64,000 nt of DNA from Erythrobasidium yunnanense (lineage: Eukaryota; Basidiomycota; Cystobasidiomycetes; Erythrobasidiales; Erythrobasidiaceae), in the NCBI GenBank assembly GCA_001600175.1, contig BCJC01000003.1, forward strand, positions 310,001-374,000, written 5' to 3'. Below, in pieces: positions 46,598 to 58,608 of this stretch. How positions within the stretch are numbered: the first letter of the stretch is position 1; the number at the start of each line of letters is the position of its first letter. A program made the translations under genes and the position numbers. The notes under the pieces are model-generated. The model saw only the letters and a program-made list of their open reading frames with translations, did not search any database and had not been told where the DNA came from.

Positions 46598-48521
46598 ATG
46601 ATACGTGGTGACATTGGCCGGTCACCGTTGTCGTCGCCTCGCAACACGCGCTCTCTGAAGCCGTCGAAAACAAGCAGCCTGTTTACGCGCTCCCAGCAAA
46701 TTCGCGGAAGGGCGCTTCTGCCATATGTCGTCGTCGCTGGCCTCTGCACTCTGCTCCTCTACAGTCTGCTCAGTTCGCACACCCACCAAGATGCTGTCTC
46801 TGGACCGACAATGGCTCAGCGCCCGCCTGCGAAACAGCAGGAAGCAGACCGCGATGTTGCCCTGAAAATTATCGAAAACCAGCACGCAATAGCTGCGCAA
46901 GAAACAGGCAGACAGCATGCTTCACAGCTGGCTAGATATCGCGAAGCAGAAGCAAAACAATCCAACCCTTTCGCGTCCTTCTCATGCACGCCCAACGAAC
47001 CAGGTACCAAGACCAACGACATCTATAGCGCTCCCTTCCGCTTCCATGTATATCAAGACATGCCAAAGGAGCTGTTGGACGACGTACTAGAGCGGGCGCA
47101 GAAGTATTGGCTGCCAGAACACAGGTAGGCTAAAACGTTGCGATAAAACAGCGGCGCTGACAGACTTCATCCTGTAGCAACAATCAGTTCGTGACAGAGA
47201 TCGGTCTGGCCAAGTATTTGCCGCTGCATCCATGTCATACCGATGATCCTAGTCTGGCGGATGCTTTCATCGTGCCTGTGCAGGTAGGCCTGCTCGAATG
47301 CATCTCAAGCACGCTTTACTAAATCACATTGAACAGACTGTCTCGATGATATGGCTAGAGAAGGAAGCGGGTCGCAAGGACGGCGGGAGAACAGCCTTCG
47401 CGAAGGGTGAGCCACTTCGAACACAACAAGAGTGCTCAATCGTTGACAAATTTAACAGTCATGCGCTGGTTAGAGACGAAAGAGACATATAAACGTACAA
47501 AAGGACGAGATCATTATGCAACCGCTATTGCTTGGGACACTGGACGAAGGCCCTTTGGCGAACTCAACCTGCTAGGACCGGAAGTCCCGACTGCTTTCCA
47601 GAATATGTCTTCCTTTGGCATAGAGAAGTATATGCGGGCGCAGCATGATATAGTGGTGCCGTAAGCTGGATCTCTCAGCTTGCTCAAGCGGGACCTTGCT
47701 GATATGTCCGAACATCAGATACCCCGATCCAGATTCTATCGCCTACTACACTGAAGACAGGCTGAAAGGTATAAAGAAGCGAAATCTCGCTGTCTTTGTA
47801 GGGTCGATGGTCAGCACCGCACCGTAAGCAGCTTTCACGCGAATGTGAGATCTGTGCTGATGGAGTAATCCCCACTCACAGTATCCGACGTGTCATACAT
47901 GATCAGATGCAAGACTTCAACAGCCGCAGTGCAGGAAGCCGAGCAGTATGGCGAGACTTGGCACATCAGGATAGCACGCAAAGCATTCGAGACCTCCTTC
48001 CAACTGCCTTGTTCGGACCTGTCATGGCTGGAGACTCCTATTCCTCGAGGCGGCTGTTTTCTCTAATTTTCGCTGGCACAATTCCAGTGAATCCCAATGT
48101 GGCTGTTTGTGGTACGAGCAAAGCTGACGGTACTTGCGCGATAGGTCATCATCTGCGATCGCTTGATGCTGCCATACGAAGATGTTATCGACTATTCGAG
48201 CTTCTCTGTCTTCTTTTCTGAGCAGGAGCTGCTTGATAATCCAGATACAAACATCATGGATATACTCGATGCCATGCCGTCTAGCGAGATCAAGAGGCTT
48301 CAGCAGAATGGAAGGCAGGTTAAGAAGCACTTTATCTATCACGATAGCGCGCCGGAGCCAGGTGACGCATTCGACATGTTTGTGAGTAGCTCGTTGCGCG
48401 AGGCTGCAAGAGGGTCTGCTGACGGGTTATTCAGGTGCGGCAACTGGCTCAAGTCAACTTCAATAGTCGACGCCTGAAGAACATGTTGAGAAGGGTTTCA
48501 GTCAAGGCCCTTGCGCACTGA
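46598..48521 (+). CDS. Exostosin-like glycosyltransferase (GT47)
   Basis: A type II Golgi membrane protein. A single anchor (ALLPYVVVAGLCTLLLYSLL) follows a basic cytosolic tail. The luminal part has FRFHVYQDMPKEL, ADAFIVPVQ, GRDHYATAIAWDTGRR (the DH-F-like region), HDIVVPYPDPDS, LAVFVGSMVS, and a C-terminal half with GDSYSSRRLFSLIFAGTIPV and LPYEDVIDYSSFSVFFSE, which is the family hallmark. The final exon restores DMF then VRQLAQVNFNSRRL and ends at TGA 48519-48521. Members act on cell-wall or protein-linked glycans; the acceptor is unknown. Confidence 0.88.
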
Positions 48522-48652
48522 ATTGTAGCGTGATGCGGATCGGATGCAGTCTTTCCTCGTTGTTGTTCAAGTTTCCCGTTAGCAGCTAGAGTATAGACTT
48601 AGAGCAGTGTGTGGAGGTCCTAAATTTGTTTCTCAATAGATACAAAGCAAGT

Positions 48653-49361
48653 CTAGTCCGAGTCTTTCGATTGATGAGCAGTCCACTGCGGATCGAAGTC
48701 AGCAAAGCGCAATTTGAAGAGGGCAATCACCTACATCCAACCACGATCCTGCATAGTTGCGTACGTTCGAAAAGCCTTGACCCTTGGCCAGGCCTAGAGC
48801 AGTCCCACTTCGCTTGCCGGCCTTGCAGTAGACGATGATCTTCTGGTTCTGTTGTGGCTTCCTGAAGCCGTATGTCTTCTGAAAGTCTCCACCATCAAGG
48901 GATAGAGCCTTCTCAAAGTTGGATAGAGGAATATTGACGGCTGAGGGGATGCTTCCCATCATGACCTCGTCTGGCTCGCGGACGTCTGAAGGGCAATTCG
49001 GATAAACGGCCTTGTTTCGTGCAGCGTATGAGATACGTGAGATGCGTACCTATTAGCAGTACATCCTATCAGAGATGAGATACAAGTCAGCCGGAACTTG
49101 CTCGCTTGAAGGCATTCGAAAGCGAGCGCGCACGTCATTTGGCTGCTGTGTGATGGGAAGCAGCTCATCATACGAGATGTTTCTGTTTGATGTCCATGCG
49201 TTTCCACTTTGAAGCCATCGGCGTTCGATTCTGGCTCGACTGGGGACGGCGCTGATGAAGGAAGGACGAGCAGCTGCCAACCTGACAGCGCCAGAACGAG
49301 CTGAAGTAGCGAATGTCCGGTAGACGAGCTGAGTGCGTAGACCGCAAAGAGCGCGCTGCAT
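48653..49361 (-). CDS. Rhodanese-domain protein, probably mitochondrial
   Basis: Four exons (49361-49134, 49065-49050, 48985-48735, 48685-48653) give 175 residues. The Arg/Ser/Ala-rich N-terminus (MQRALCGLRTQLVYRTFATS) looks like a mitochondrial presequence. The single rhodanese domain has SYDELL, a DVLLIDVREPDEV strand, IPSAVNIPLSNFE, and the active loop IVYCKAGKRSG with the catalytic cysteine. The end is NYAGSWLDW. Exon 2 is only 16 nt and supplies the DVLLI strand; without it the conserved strand is lost. Thiosulfate sulfurtransferase activity is expected from the CKAGKRS loop. Confidence 0.9.
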
Positions 49362-49482
49362 GTTGAACGTCTTGCAAGTATCGGGACAGAAAAGAGCCTT
49401 TAGCCGTCACGACGATACTTGACTAATAGTCCCATCCAATCCTATCCCTCCCCTTCCCTTACGTATTCCATCTGCTAACACT

Positions 49483-50814
49483 ATGAGCAACGCCGACATC
49501 TACCTCTCGACAAAGGCAGATACGGTCCACATTCTGTCTATCCCGCAGGCTGTCTGGGCCGAAAAATTTGGGCCACATCCCCGGCGTTTCGCTCTATATG
49601 GGGCCTCATGTGTAGTCGGTGTTCGGGGCAAGCTCTTCTCCAACGAAGGTTTGGAGACAGAGATCGATTACGATACTCAAGCAAGCGGGGCTTTCACCTA
49701 TGTGCCCCAAGGTTGGCTATGCTATGAGATAGTTTGGACCAGTCAAGCTGACCTTTTACCCACTAGGCCCAATCAGACCTGCCGCACCCGTGATTCTCGA
49801 CGATAAGAAATCTGCAGCGTCGGGTACCAGTTCACGAATTGGTCAGTCGGCTCTTCGGGATGCAGTTCTTGAGCGCGACCAAGGCTGCATTGCAAGTGGA
49901 AAAAAGAGCAGCTGTCTTGTAGAAGCAGCACACATCATACCGAATTCAAAGAAGGACAAGGTGAGTCGACAAGTCAACAAAACCACAGAGCTGATACCCG
50001 GAGCAGTATATAAGGTCTCTGGAACTCTATAGGGGTGATCTGAGTGACCACTTAGAGTCAATCTCTGATCCCAGAAATGCGCTATGTTTCTGTCTCCATT
50101 GCCATCGCACCTTTGGACAGCGAATCACTGGACTCCTGCCGGTACGGCTAAAGTGCTCGAGCCGCATCAGCTACAGACGCTAACGTGCCTTCTCTCTGGA
50201 AGTCCCCAAATTGGTCGGATAAGTACCCTGGCAAGGAGGAGCCACCCACGCATGTGCTCTGGCAGCAGTACGAGCCATGCGATGGCGTCGAAATGTTAGG
50301 CATTGACAATCGGATGCCTTGCCGTCTCGATCTCTCGGCGGAACATGCTCCACCAGTTTGGTTGCTTGAAATTGCCTTTGGGGCGTTTTTAATGGAGCAA
50401 TTCGGAACCAAAGAGGGAAAAGAGTACATGATGGCCTTCCAAGCAAGAGCCACTGGTGCCGAAACGTCAAATTCGGGGGGCTCTGTCAAGAGGTCCTCGA
50501 CTTCGCAGAAGAGTGACCGAGACACTTCCAGAAAGCGCGCCTCTACTGCATCTGAGAAAGCGCCCGAGAAAGAGAGAGGCAATCACGATGAAGCGGACCG
50601 CTTCGATGCTTTCGATGCGATGCTCGGTATGTCGATTCGACAAGAGCGAATGGATTCGGGCTATGATCCCGGCGCGGAGCAAGCGGAGGAGGAGCAGATG
50701 GTCATTGATGCGAGGGAGCAGCGCCAGAGCGTTGAGATTGTGCAAAGCTGGCTTAAATCGCAGAGTGCCGACATGACAGTCGATGTCGATGCATCTCTAA
50801 CGTCCGACCTCTAA
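49483..50814 (+). CDS. HNH-domain protein (HNH_2-like, fungal)
   Basis: The N-terminal region (49483 onward) is a beta-rich segment of unknown type. An HNH endonuclease-like core follows: RDAVLERDQGCIASGKKSSCLVEAAHIIP, with the paired histidine in AHIIP, and SDPRNALC later. The C-terminal part after 50185 is a conserved-looking region (DKYPGKEEPPTHVLW, HAPPVWLLEIAFGAFL) and then a disordered acidic tail. Exons around 50080-50200 could not be placed with certainty. Fungal HNH_2 proteins are common, and whether they cleave DNA is mostly unknown. Confidence 0.7.
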
Positions 50815-50978
50815 TTATACCATAAGTGCTAATTAAGAAGTTGAAGTAGGGCCTCATATGTGCTTGATGTTGTTTTGAATAGAATCATCGCATTTCAGTC
50901 AAGCAACAAGAAGCCGCCTAGAATTGCTCAGTACAGCGCGTTTTGTGTATGTTCTTGGGGCTGACATTCATCTTCTGG

Positions 50979-53900
50979 CTAATGTAAATACACATCCCAC
51001 CGGGTAAGGGTAGCGTATGTCTCTGACGATAGACGATAGCGGAGCATCCCCGCAAACATCATCAATGCCCGAGCACGCTTTCTCGCTTCTCCCATCTTGT
51101 GTTGCCTACTTGGATCTCCATAAGGCGACTCTTTAAGCTGCGTATGGATCTTGTACAGGATGTGCATAGTTGTAAGGAGGATAGTGTCGAGGTTGCGAAG
51201 GATGGCATCGTCCAGCTGCTTGACATCTTCCGCCCTGCGGATAATGCTCGCCAAATCACCGTCTAAGGGAATGATGTTGAGGCCTTCAATGGTGTTGAGC
51301 GCATCTTCCAGTCTATTCTGCTCAAACAGCCCAAGAGCCTCCTTGAGCTTTAGTAGGGTCTGGCATGTCTCACGAGCCTTCTTGGAGATTCTATGAAGCA
51401 CAATGGCGCTCCTATCATAGTGCTCGAGAATGCTCTTAGCGCTCGAGACTAGATCGTCCGCCATGCCGAATGAGCTGCTTTGGTTCGCCTGGCTAGCTTC
51501 GCTCGTCGCTCCTGCTGGTTGAGATAGAGAGGCTCCCAGAGCTGCATTCAGGACTTGAATGACCGAGTCGTACTCTTCAGCCAAATTGTATAAGAGTATT
51601 GTATCGGCGAAACGTTTTTCTTGATCTGCTCTCTTCGCTGCAGTCTTGACGATGCCACTGAGATACTCCTTCTCATTCTTCAAATGTATCAACTGAAGAT
51701 CCTTCTCGATCTGCCCAGGTACTTTAGTTCCGTCATGCCTGACATCGCCGAGTAACTCCGAGTAGGCACGCGTTTCGGTGACGAGCTCCCTGATGTAGTC
51801 ATGGCACCTAGCGACCTGTTGTTCTCCAGTAGGCGAAGGAGCATCGGCATTCAAGCATAGCAGGTAGATGTACTGCAGGGCTTCGACTGGGTCTGAGTGA
51901 GCGAAAGGGCGGTAGTACCGGTAGATCATGCGTGCAAAGTTGAGATAGCCAGATTCGTACGATGCAACATCCCCTGCGATGGATGTGACTGTACATGGAG
52001 AAGATATCAGCCCGGGCAATCAGTATGAGAATCTGCAAAGGTGGACTTACAAATGTCGATGTCCGAAGTTTCTGCTGGAGATGGGATTCTGAGGAGACCA
52101 TAGTATGCAAGGGCTATACCGAAATGAACGGCATCGACCTGGTACAGGGAGCTTCCGTACAGGTAGGCGACGGCCTGTAAAACATAGGTGAATTAGCTAA
52201 GTTGTAACGCCAGCAAGAACGAAGTGACTCACCCTCTCAAACTGTCCTGAAAGCAACAAGATTTGGAAGTATAGCAGTGGTCTCTGACCTTTCGGGTCAA
52301 AGTGCGCTTCTCCGAACTTGATGAGGACCTTCGCCAGATCTCTGAGTGTGAAGCGTTCATGGCTCGGTTCCGAAGCCAGGGAACCATCTGAGCGATCTCT
52401 GACGAGCATAAGCTGCATCCACAGCCAGTCTTCCGTAGTGTTCGTCACGCCTGGTACGTTTCTTCGGGAGATCTCAGTACGGCCTATAAGCTTGTACAAG
52501 GCGTGCTTGAAGGGATCGCCTTGGTTGTCGGTGATGTGTCGGATGCGCTGGTTGTACTCAGATAAGAATCGGTCTCGCATCTGTTTCGGCAGGCTATCAT
52601 GACACATGAATCAGCGATCTTAGCTTTGTTAGTGAGGATGTATGACTTACCGACGCTCTGGGCTATCTAGCCAGGCTTTGAAGTAAGAAAGGAAGTTGCG
52701 CTCGAGTCGTGTGAGTTGAGCTTCGTTTTCGTTTGCAAAGTTTAGAGCCTCTTCAGGATGGCCAGCACGCATGAGGAGGAAGATGCGTGCCCAGAGAGGC
52801 TGGTTGTTGGCCATCTGCAGAGCGTTCCGGTCAAACATGTTAGCTCGAGCAAGCGGTGGAAGCTGGCCTCGAATATGCCTTACCTCCAGATTGGTTGCAA
52901 TCCATTGACCCTGCTTAGAGTACTTTACATTGATGTATGCTCGAATCTTGTTCTGTACAGTGGGAACACCACCGAGATTCGCTTCGGCGGGTCGTGCTTG
53001 TAGCGTCTTTTCGACATGATTCATGAACCTGTAGTGACACAAAGGCGCAGTGTGAGCATCTTCTTGTGGGCGTGTTCTAGCTGCAGGAGGAATGCAGACG
53101 TACTGCTCTTCCAGGAACTGCAATGCCCCGCTTGTCGTCATCCTCCTGAGCTCCTTCGCATCCCCTGAATCTTGATCCGGGCTCAGATATACACTTGCAT
53201 ACTGGCGTTCCGACACTACATCCCTTCTGAATTCTCCATTGACTACATCACGCTCGCGGACGAGATGTCCCAGCAACCGCCAAGTATCTGCCAGCTGGGT
53301 GATCCTTGCATCTCCAGCGGATGCTGCTCCTTGTCCTGTGCTAGCTTCTGCGTATGCACTGACGATAGCGAATGCGAAGCCTTGTTTACGCTGCTCGTTC
53401 AATCTCCTGGTCGTCCTGTCATACTTCATCATTCGGTTGTGCATCTGGAGCTGTGATCCAGAAGACTGAGCTTGTTGAGAGTACTGCTGTCTTGAATCAT
53501 CTCCTCTTCCACCAAGACTTCTTCTCAAGCCAGCTGCAGAAGCAGAAGACGTCAAAGCCGCCGAAGAGGAGGAAGCAGACCCGCTAGCTTCTGCCAGGCT
53601 AAGTGTAGAGTGTCTTCCTAGCTCTTCAAACACTTGCTCCTTCTGCCTCTCCCATTCTTTGTGCATGTTTCGCTCCAAAGTCATGTAGAAGTTGTTGATG
53701 GTCGCTCGCCGGGTATCCTCGATGGCAGATATGATGGTCTGCTCGTGCGCATGTCGTAGATGTCCTTCGATGTCAGTATCATTTAGCGGCTGCAAAGGCG
53801 CGAAAGCAGAAGCTGGGTCCAAAGTGTTCAGCGTCCTCGAGACAAGCGGGAAGTCGACGTTTCCATGGGCCAGGAGGTATTGTCTGCGCAGTAACACGTA

Positions 53901-54193
53901 AATATTAGCTCTCAAATCGCACCTGAAATGCTTCTTGGGTCTGTCCGGACTGACCCTCCTTCCTGCTCCCCGTCAATGGCCATCCCTCTACCACCTCGAA
54001 GCTGGCCATACGTTCCATTCTGACCAGCCAACACTCCCGCTCCTGCTCCTAGCCGTCTGCTGGCGCTCTCAATCTGATCCAACCCAAGCTCGACGCTCGG
54101 GATATCGCGCCCTCCTCTGGTCTTGCCCTGAAGCTTGCGCGACTGCTCCAGCAGCGTAGCCAGATTCGGCGCACTCGCTGTGGACGCTGACAT
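50979..54193 (-). CDS. NIC96: Nucleoporin NIC96 / Nup93
   Basis: Large scaffold nucleoporin of the inner ring, which anchors Nsp1-type channel proteins and the Nup188/Nup192 partners. The N-terminus is MSASTASAPNLATLLEQSRKL followed by SVELGLDQIES, the short helix that recruits the channel trimer. The body is alpha-helical: QYLLAHGNVDFPLVSRTL, TINNFYMTLERNMHKEWERQ, PLWARIFLLMRAGHPEEAL, NFLSYFKAWLDSPERR, GDVASYESGYLNFARMIYRYYRPF. The C-terminus is YATLTRWDVYLH. A linker of variable sequence follows the N-terminal motif, and the splice there (near 53.9-54.0 kb) has two possible donors. Confidence 0.93.
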
Positions 54194-55395
54194 CGCAGAG
54201 ACTGATCTCGCCAAAAGCAATTGGGTGCGATGGAAACCTGTATCGGACCTTGTTCAATTCCTCATGATCCTTTACGATGGAGCCGCTTGATCTTCATTCC
54301 TCTCTCCTACTCAGGCTGTTCTACCCTGCAAGCCGCCTGCTCCAACTCTGCCTTTGCTGTCCTCCGCATCCGGATAGCTCACCCAAAACGTCTTCATCAG
54401 TAACTGCGTGCGCTCGGCGCCAACAGTTTTGCAGACTACTGTAGTGGATCAAGACTTATCCGATTCTTGCCCCAAGTGCTTGACAGCCGATCCACACATG
54501 GCGAACGCTTCTGCAAGTCCGCCCTTCTTTCACCAATCTGCGCGATACTCCTTCCCTGCATCCTGAAATGTAGATCCTACCATGTACAGATTATCCAATC
54601 ACCTCTCTTATATGCCTCAAGCTCTTTACTTCATGAAATCGGCAACCGACCTTCAGGAGTACGTTCCTTTGTCGAAGTGCAAGTCAATCCTGGGACGATG
54701 TCCGCACGACGAAGATATGCCTTCATTGTCGGTCAAACGAAACACAGAATAGGGAGATTATGGATGCATCAGCGCTGATAAGCCCGAAAGAACAGGCAAG
54801 ACTTTCATAGCTGATGTCTGGCTTCATTTTCGTTACAGAGAATGGACAAGACACGACCATCAGACGTTTGTGAACACCTTACATGGATGCTCATAGCGTT
54901 GCATGTTGAGATATTGCAGAGCGGGCGAATCGCAGTCGAGCGAGACCTAGAGAGCATGGCAAAACACCAGATATCGGGAAGCTTTTCAGGACTCTACTCT
55001 CAGAGTCGCTTACAGTATATATTAACAGTAATGATCGCCAAGCTCTCAGATCGATGCCTGCGCGTTCATTGACGGAAAGAGCAGTACCGGCGGTAATCGC
55101 GAAGCATACCGCAAGCATACAGGCTTATTCTTGTTCGTGTATCTCTATCTTGTGATCCAATACTTATCGCTATCTATATCGCTCAATCGCCTACCCGTTT
55201 CGAGGCATCCCCAGCCACTCATGCTGAGCTCAGCTGGATGCGACTTGCTTCTTGACCATCAAACGATACGACGTACTTTCAGTGCTATAGCCAGCAGCGT
55301 GACAGTGACAGTGAAAAGGCGCGGGCAGGCAGCCTTTTGCCTTTGTCGCCGGTTCAGATAGGATACGATAGCCCGCAAGAGACAACGCCGGCCAG
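54194..55395. other. Intergenic region between divergent genes
   Basis: About 1.2 kb between NIC96 (minus) and SSH4 (plus). Several open frames occur, but none has recognisable similarity or a convincing exon pattern. It should hold both promoters. I see no tRNA or repeat that I can support. Confidence 0.5.
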
Positions 55396-57565
55396 ATGCG
55401 TCAACTCAGAGCGCGCACGATGCAAGAAACAGCAGAGGAACTACAGCGAAGAGTGCTCGAGCTACTGGCCATGGACAACAGCGACGACGCAGCAGCAGCT
55501 GATTACTGGCCCTCACTGGATCCCGAAACGCCGATAGCGTCGACAGCAGAGATAACAACGATGCGAGATCCATCCCTTACGCTACTGCTACCGCTTCTGA
55601 TCCTGCTATCAACACTGCTGTTCCTCCTCATCGTCTTCCTCGTCTTCCTAATCGTCCTCAAACGTAAGCGGAGGAGCGGCATCGCCCTACTCGATAGCGA
55701 TGGCCCGATAGATCTAGCGAGGGAAGAGGAGATGGAAGGTGAAGGAGGACTAGCGGGAGTAGAGGAACGCTGGCTGGAGCAGCAGGATAGCAGTACCCGA
55801 ACAGGCTACGAGCGGGCCAAGCGTCAGTGGTCACTTACCCTTTCAAGGCTGAAGTTTGCAAGCTGATATATTTCATTCTGCTTCATAGTATGGCAACAGC
55901 AATATTTACCTAACTCAATGTCAACCGACATCACGCTCTCGCAGTTCTTGAGTATACAGGAAAAAGGCATCTCAGCATGGTCCTTCGAGCCAGACTATGA
56001 GACAAACTCGCCCTTATTCGTCACTTCACGGACAGAAGTAACTTTCTTGGAAGATGGAGCAGGGATGGCAGCTCAGGAAGGCGGAGCATGCTGCGTGCAA
56101 TCGAATCTACCGCTACCGAGGATAAATGAGGTCTACTACTGGGAGTGCAAGATATATGAGAAGCCGGAATCTACGAATATAGCTATTGGTCTCTCGACGA
56201 AACCCTACCCGACCTTCCGGATGCCAGGTGCGCTCAAACACTGTCTCTTCTAGCTTGTGTTACCTAGGACTAACTGCCCGTGCTCGCTTTTCAGGTTGGA
56301 ACCGATATTCTATAGGCTACTTCTCAGCCGATGGTTTCAAGTGTCACAACTACCCTTTCGCTGCTCAATCCTACGGTCCTCCCTTAGCAGAAGGCGACGT
56401 TTTAGGCGTCGGGTATCGGCCTCGGACAGGCGCTGTCTTCTTTACTCGGAATGGCAAGAAACTCGACGATGCGTATATCGGGTTGACGAAACATAATCTG
56501 TTCCCGACAGTAGCGGCGGATGGAGCAGCTACGATCCACGTCAATTTGGGCCAAGCGGGATTTGTGTTCATAGAAGCGAATGTCAAGAAATGGGGCCTCG
56601 CGCCAACGATAGGAACATTGGCGCCCCCGCCAGCGTATGGGAGCGAGAGGGGAAGTATACTCCTAGAAACTGCTGGTGGACCGCAAGCGGGAGATAGCAG
56701 TACAGCTGCAAACGTGCCGCTAGTCCCACCACCTCAACTACCGCATCATCAAAGACAGCGATCGGACGAAGCTGCTGCTGTAGCTGCGCTGACTTCACCT
56801 TCCGATGCATACGATGCGGGCTCTTCCTCTTCTTGCTCGCGGACGCGCAACGCAACACACCGGCGAGTCCAGTCCCATTCCACAGCACCTCTTCGTCCAT
56901 CTCCACTACGGACATCAATGACGCGACAACGGACCTCGTCCTATACCGGCTCACTCAACTCCGCTTCTTCTTCCCCCGTGTCTATACCTGGAACGCTGCA
57001 TCACGACGATGAGCACGATTATTATGAAGGACAAGAAGAAAGTGATGAATTACTGCCGCATAACCCACCTACGCCGGGGCAGACGGATATCTCGCTAAGA
57101 GCAATGTCGCCGTTCAGTCGGAGAAGAGAGCTGGAAGACCGTTCGGAACGACAGACACAATCAGCTTCAACCTCCACCTCTCAAAGACCACCTTCACCCC
57201 CTACATCGTCTACGCCGCCTTATCACGCGTCAATATCAGGAGCGGGACGAACGCCTTCAGTACTTGCACCGCGATTGCCAGGCGACGTCTCTCCTCCTTC
57301 CTACCAGCTTCTAGATGCAAATCAATACCCGGCGGGCGTAGCTGAAGCCATGCTAGAAAGCATGCCTGAAGACCAATTCGCGGCTCTCTTCGCACACGCG
57401 GCAAGTGCAGGGCGGTCACCTAACCCGTCCAGCACCAATGGAGCGTCATCGACTTCGCAAGCGCAAGGAAGTCAGGGAGAACAAGGTCTTGGGCTTAGAG
57501 GCCTGCTTAACGGCGTATTTGGGCGGTCTTCATCTTCGACAGAATCAACGAGCAGTAACGTATAA
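55396..57565 (+). CDS. SSH4: SSH4/EAR1-type SPRY-domain ubiquitin-ligase adaptor
   Basis: Three exons (55396-55822, 55889-56227, 56295-57565) encode 678 residues. In yeast, Ssh4 sits in the vacuole/endosome membrane and recruits Rsp5 ubiquitin ligase to sort membrane proteins. One transmembrane helix lies near residues 60-85 (a Leu/Val/Phe run followed by KRKRR). The first splice restores LWQQQYLPNSMSTDITLSQF, a family hallmark. The SPRY domain follows: EKGISAWSFEPDYE, YWECKIYEKPESTNIAIGL, GYFSADGFKCHNYPFAAQ, GDVLGVGYRPRTGAVFFTRNG. The Ser-rich tail carries PPSY and PPAY, candidate Rsp5-binding PY motifs. Confidence 0.93.
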
Positions 57566-58608
57566 CATAGACGTTCTTTCCGCTTGTCTCGCTGTACTAT
57601 TCCTAGCCTTTCTCACCTTTCGATCCTTTCACTTCGACCTCCTTATCTTCTTGTCATATTTACCGTATCCCCAGAGTGTAGCTATTCTGTTATTTGGCAA
57701 GCACTGTTTTTACTCTCTTCCTGTGTCATGGATTGACTATCAAGTATTGCTAATCGAGACTTTGCGACTTTCCTTTGCACCCATGCGACAAGACATCCGC
57801 CGTTTACAACGCGCTCTTATCCTGAATTCATTAAATAGAGGTCACCGCTTGCGCAAAACAACCCCGGCTGTAAGGACGGCCTATCCCGTTTAGGATGCCA
57901 GTCCGACCCAGCCACTCTACCATCTTTCCTTCTCACTGACATCGTTCTTTTGACTACAGAAGTACGCGCAGTCTCTTCTTCCTTCTTCCTTCCTATCCTT
58001 CCATGTCAGACTACTGACAAATCCGCAAAAGAGTGTGTTTCGAGCTGTGCCACACCGTTGTCAGCAGAGAGAAGTTGCAGTCCTGACGCCAATCCTCACA
58101 TGTGCATACGCTCTGCTTCTCAAAGGCGCTAAGAACCTATTTGTGAAGTCCGGAGACAGGGCCAGGCATGCCGGCAACCAGTGTTGGGCAGAGCACTGCG
58201 AAAGGGGGATAGAGTATGAGTATGAGGTGACTTCACGCCTATAGAGCGATGTAGGCTCACTAGCGAGGATAGGGAAAAGGTATCGAAATGTAGGGGAGAG
58301 GGCTATGGGTCACATGGAGAAAGAGAGGAAAAGAGAGAGAGGAGGGAGCGGCGATGGGACAGGGTTTTTATAGTCGGGAGATTAGAGGGAAGGCTCGCAA
58401 ATTCTGATGCCTAGCTGTTGGACTGTTCTACGGTTGGCGATGCATGTGTTATTTCGGTTAGACGGGATGAGGCAGGCATGAAGGAGTACATCACGAAGGG
58501 ATGTTAGGTGGACAGCAAATAGACCAATCTTTGACCAACATGCAGTGTGTTATGTAGGAATCGTAATTGTCAAAAGCGTCTCAAAAAGTCCCATCTTGCT
58601 TCTCCCCA
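57566..58608. other. Intergenic region, nothing recognised
   Basis: About 1 kb between two plus-strand genes, with a purine-rich patch near 58260-58400 (GGGA/GAGA runs). I find no supported gene, RNA or mobile element. The right part should hold the promoter of the palmitoyltransferase gene. Confidence 0.5.

Noticed and set aside
54194-55395. Additional genes in the NIC96-SSH4 interval
   Set aside because: Open frames are short, overlap on both strands and lack recognisable sequence or intron support.
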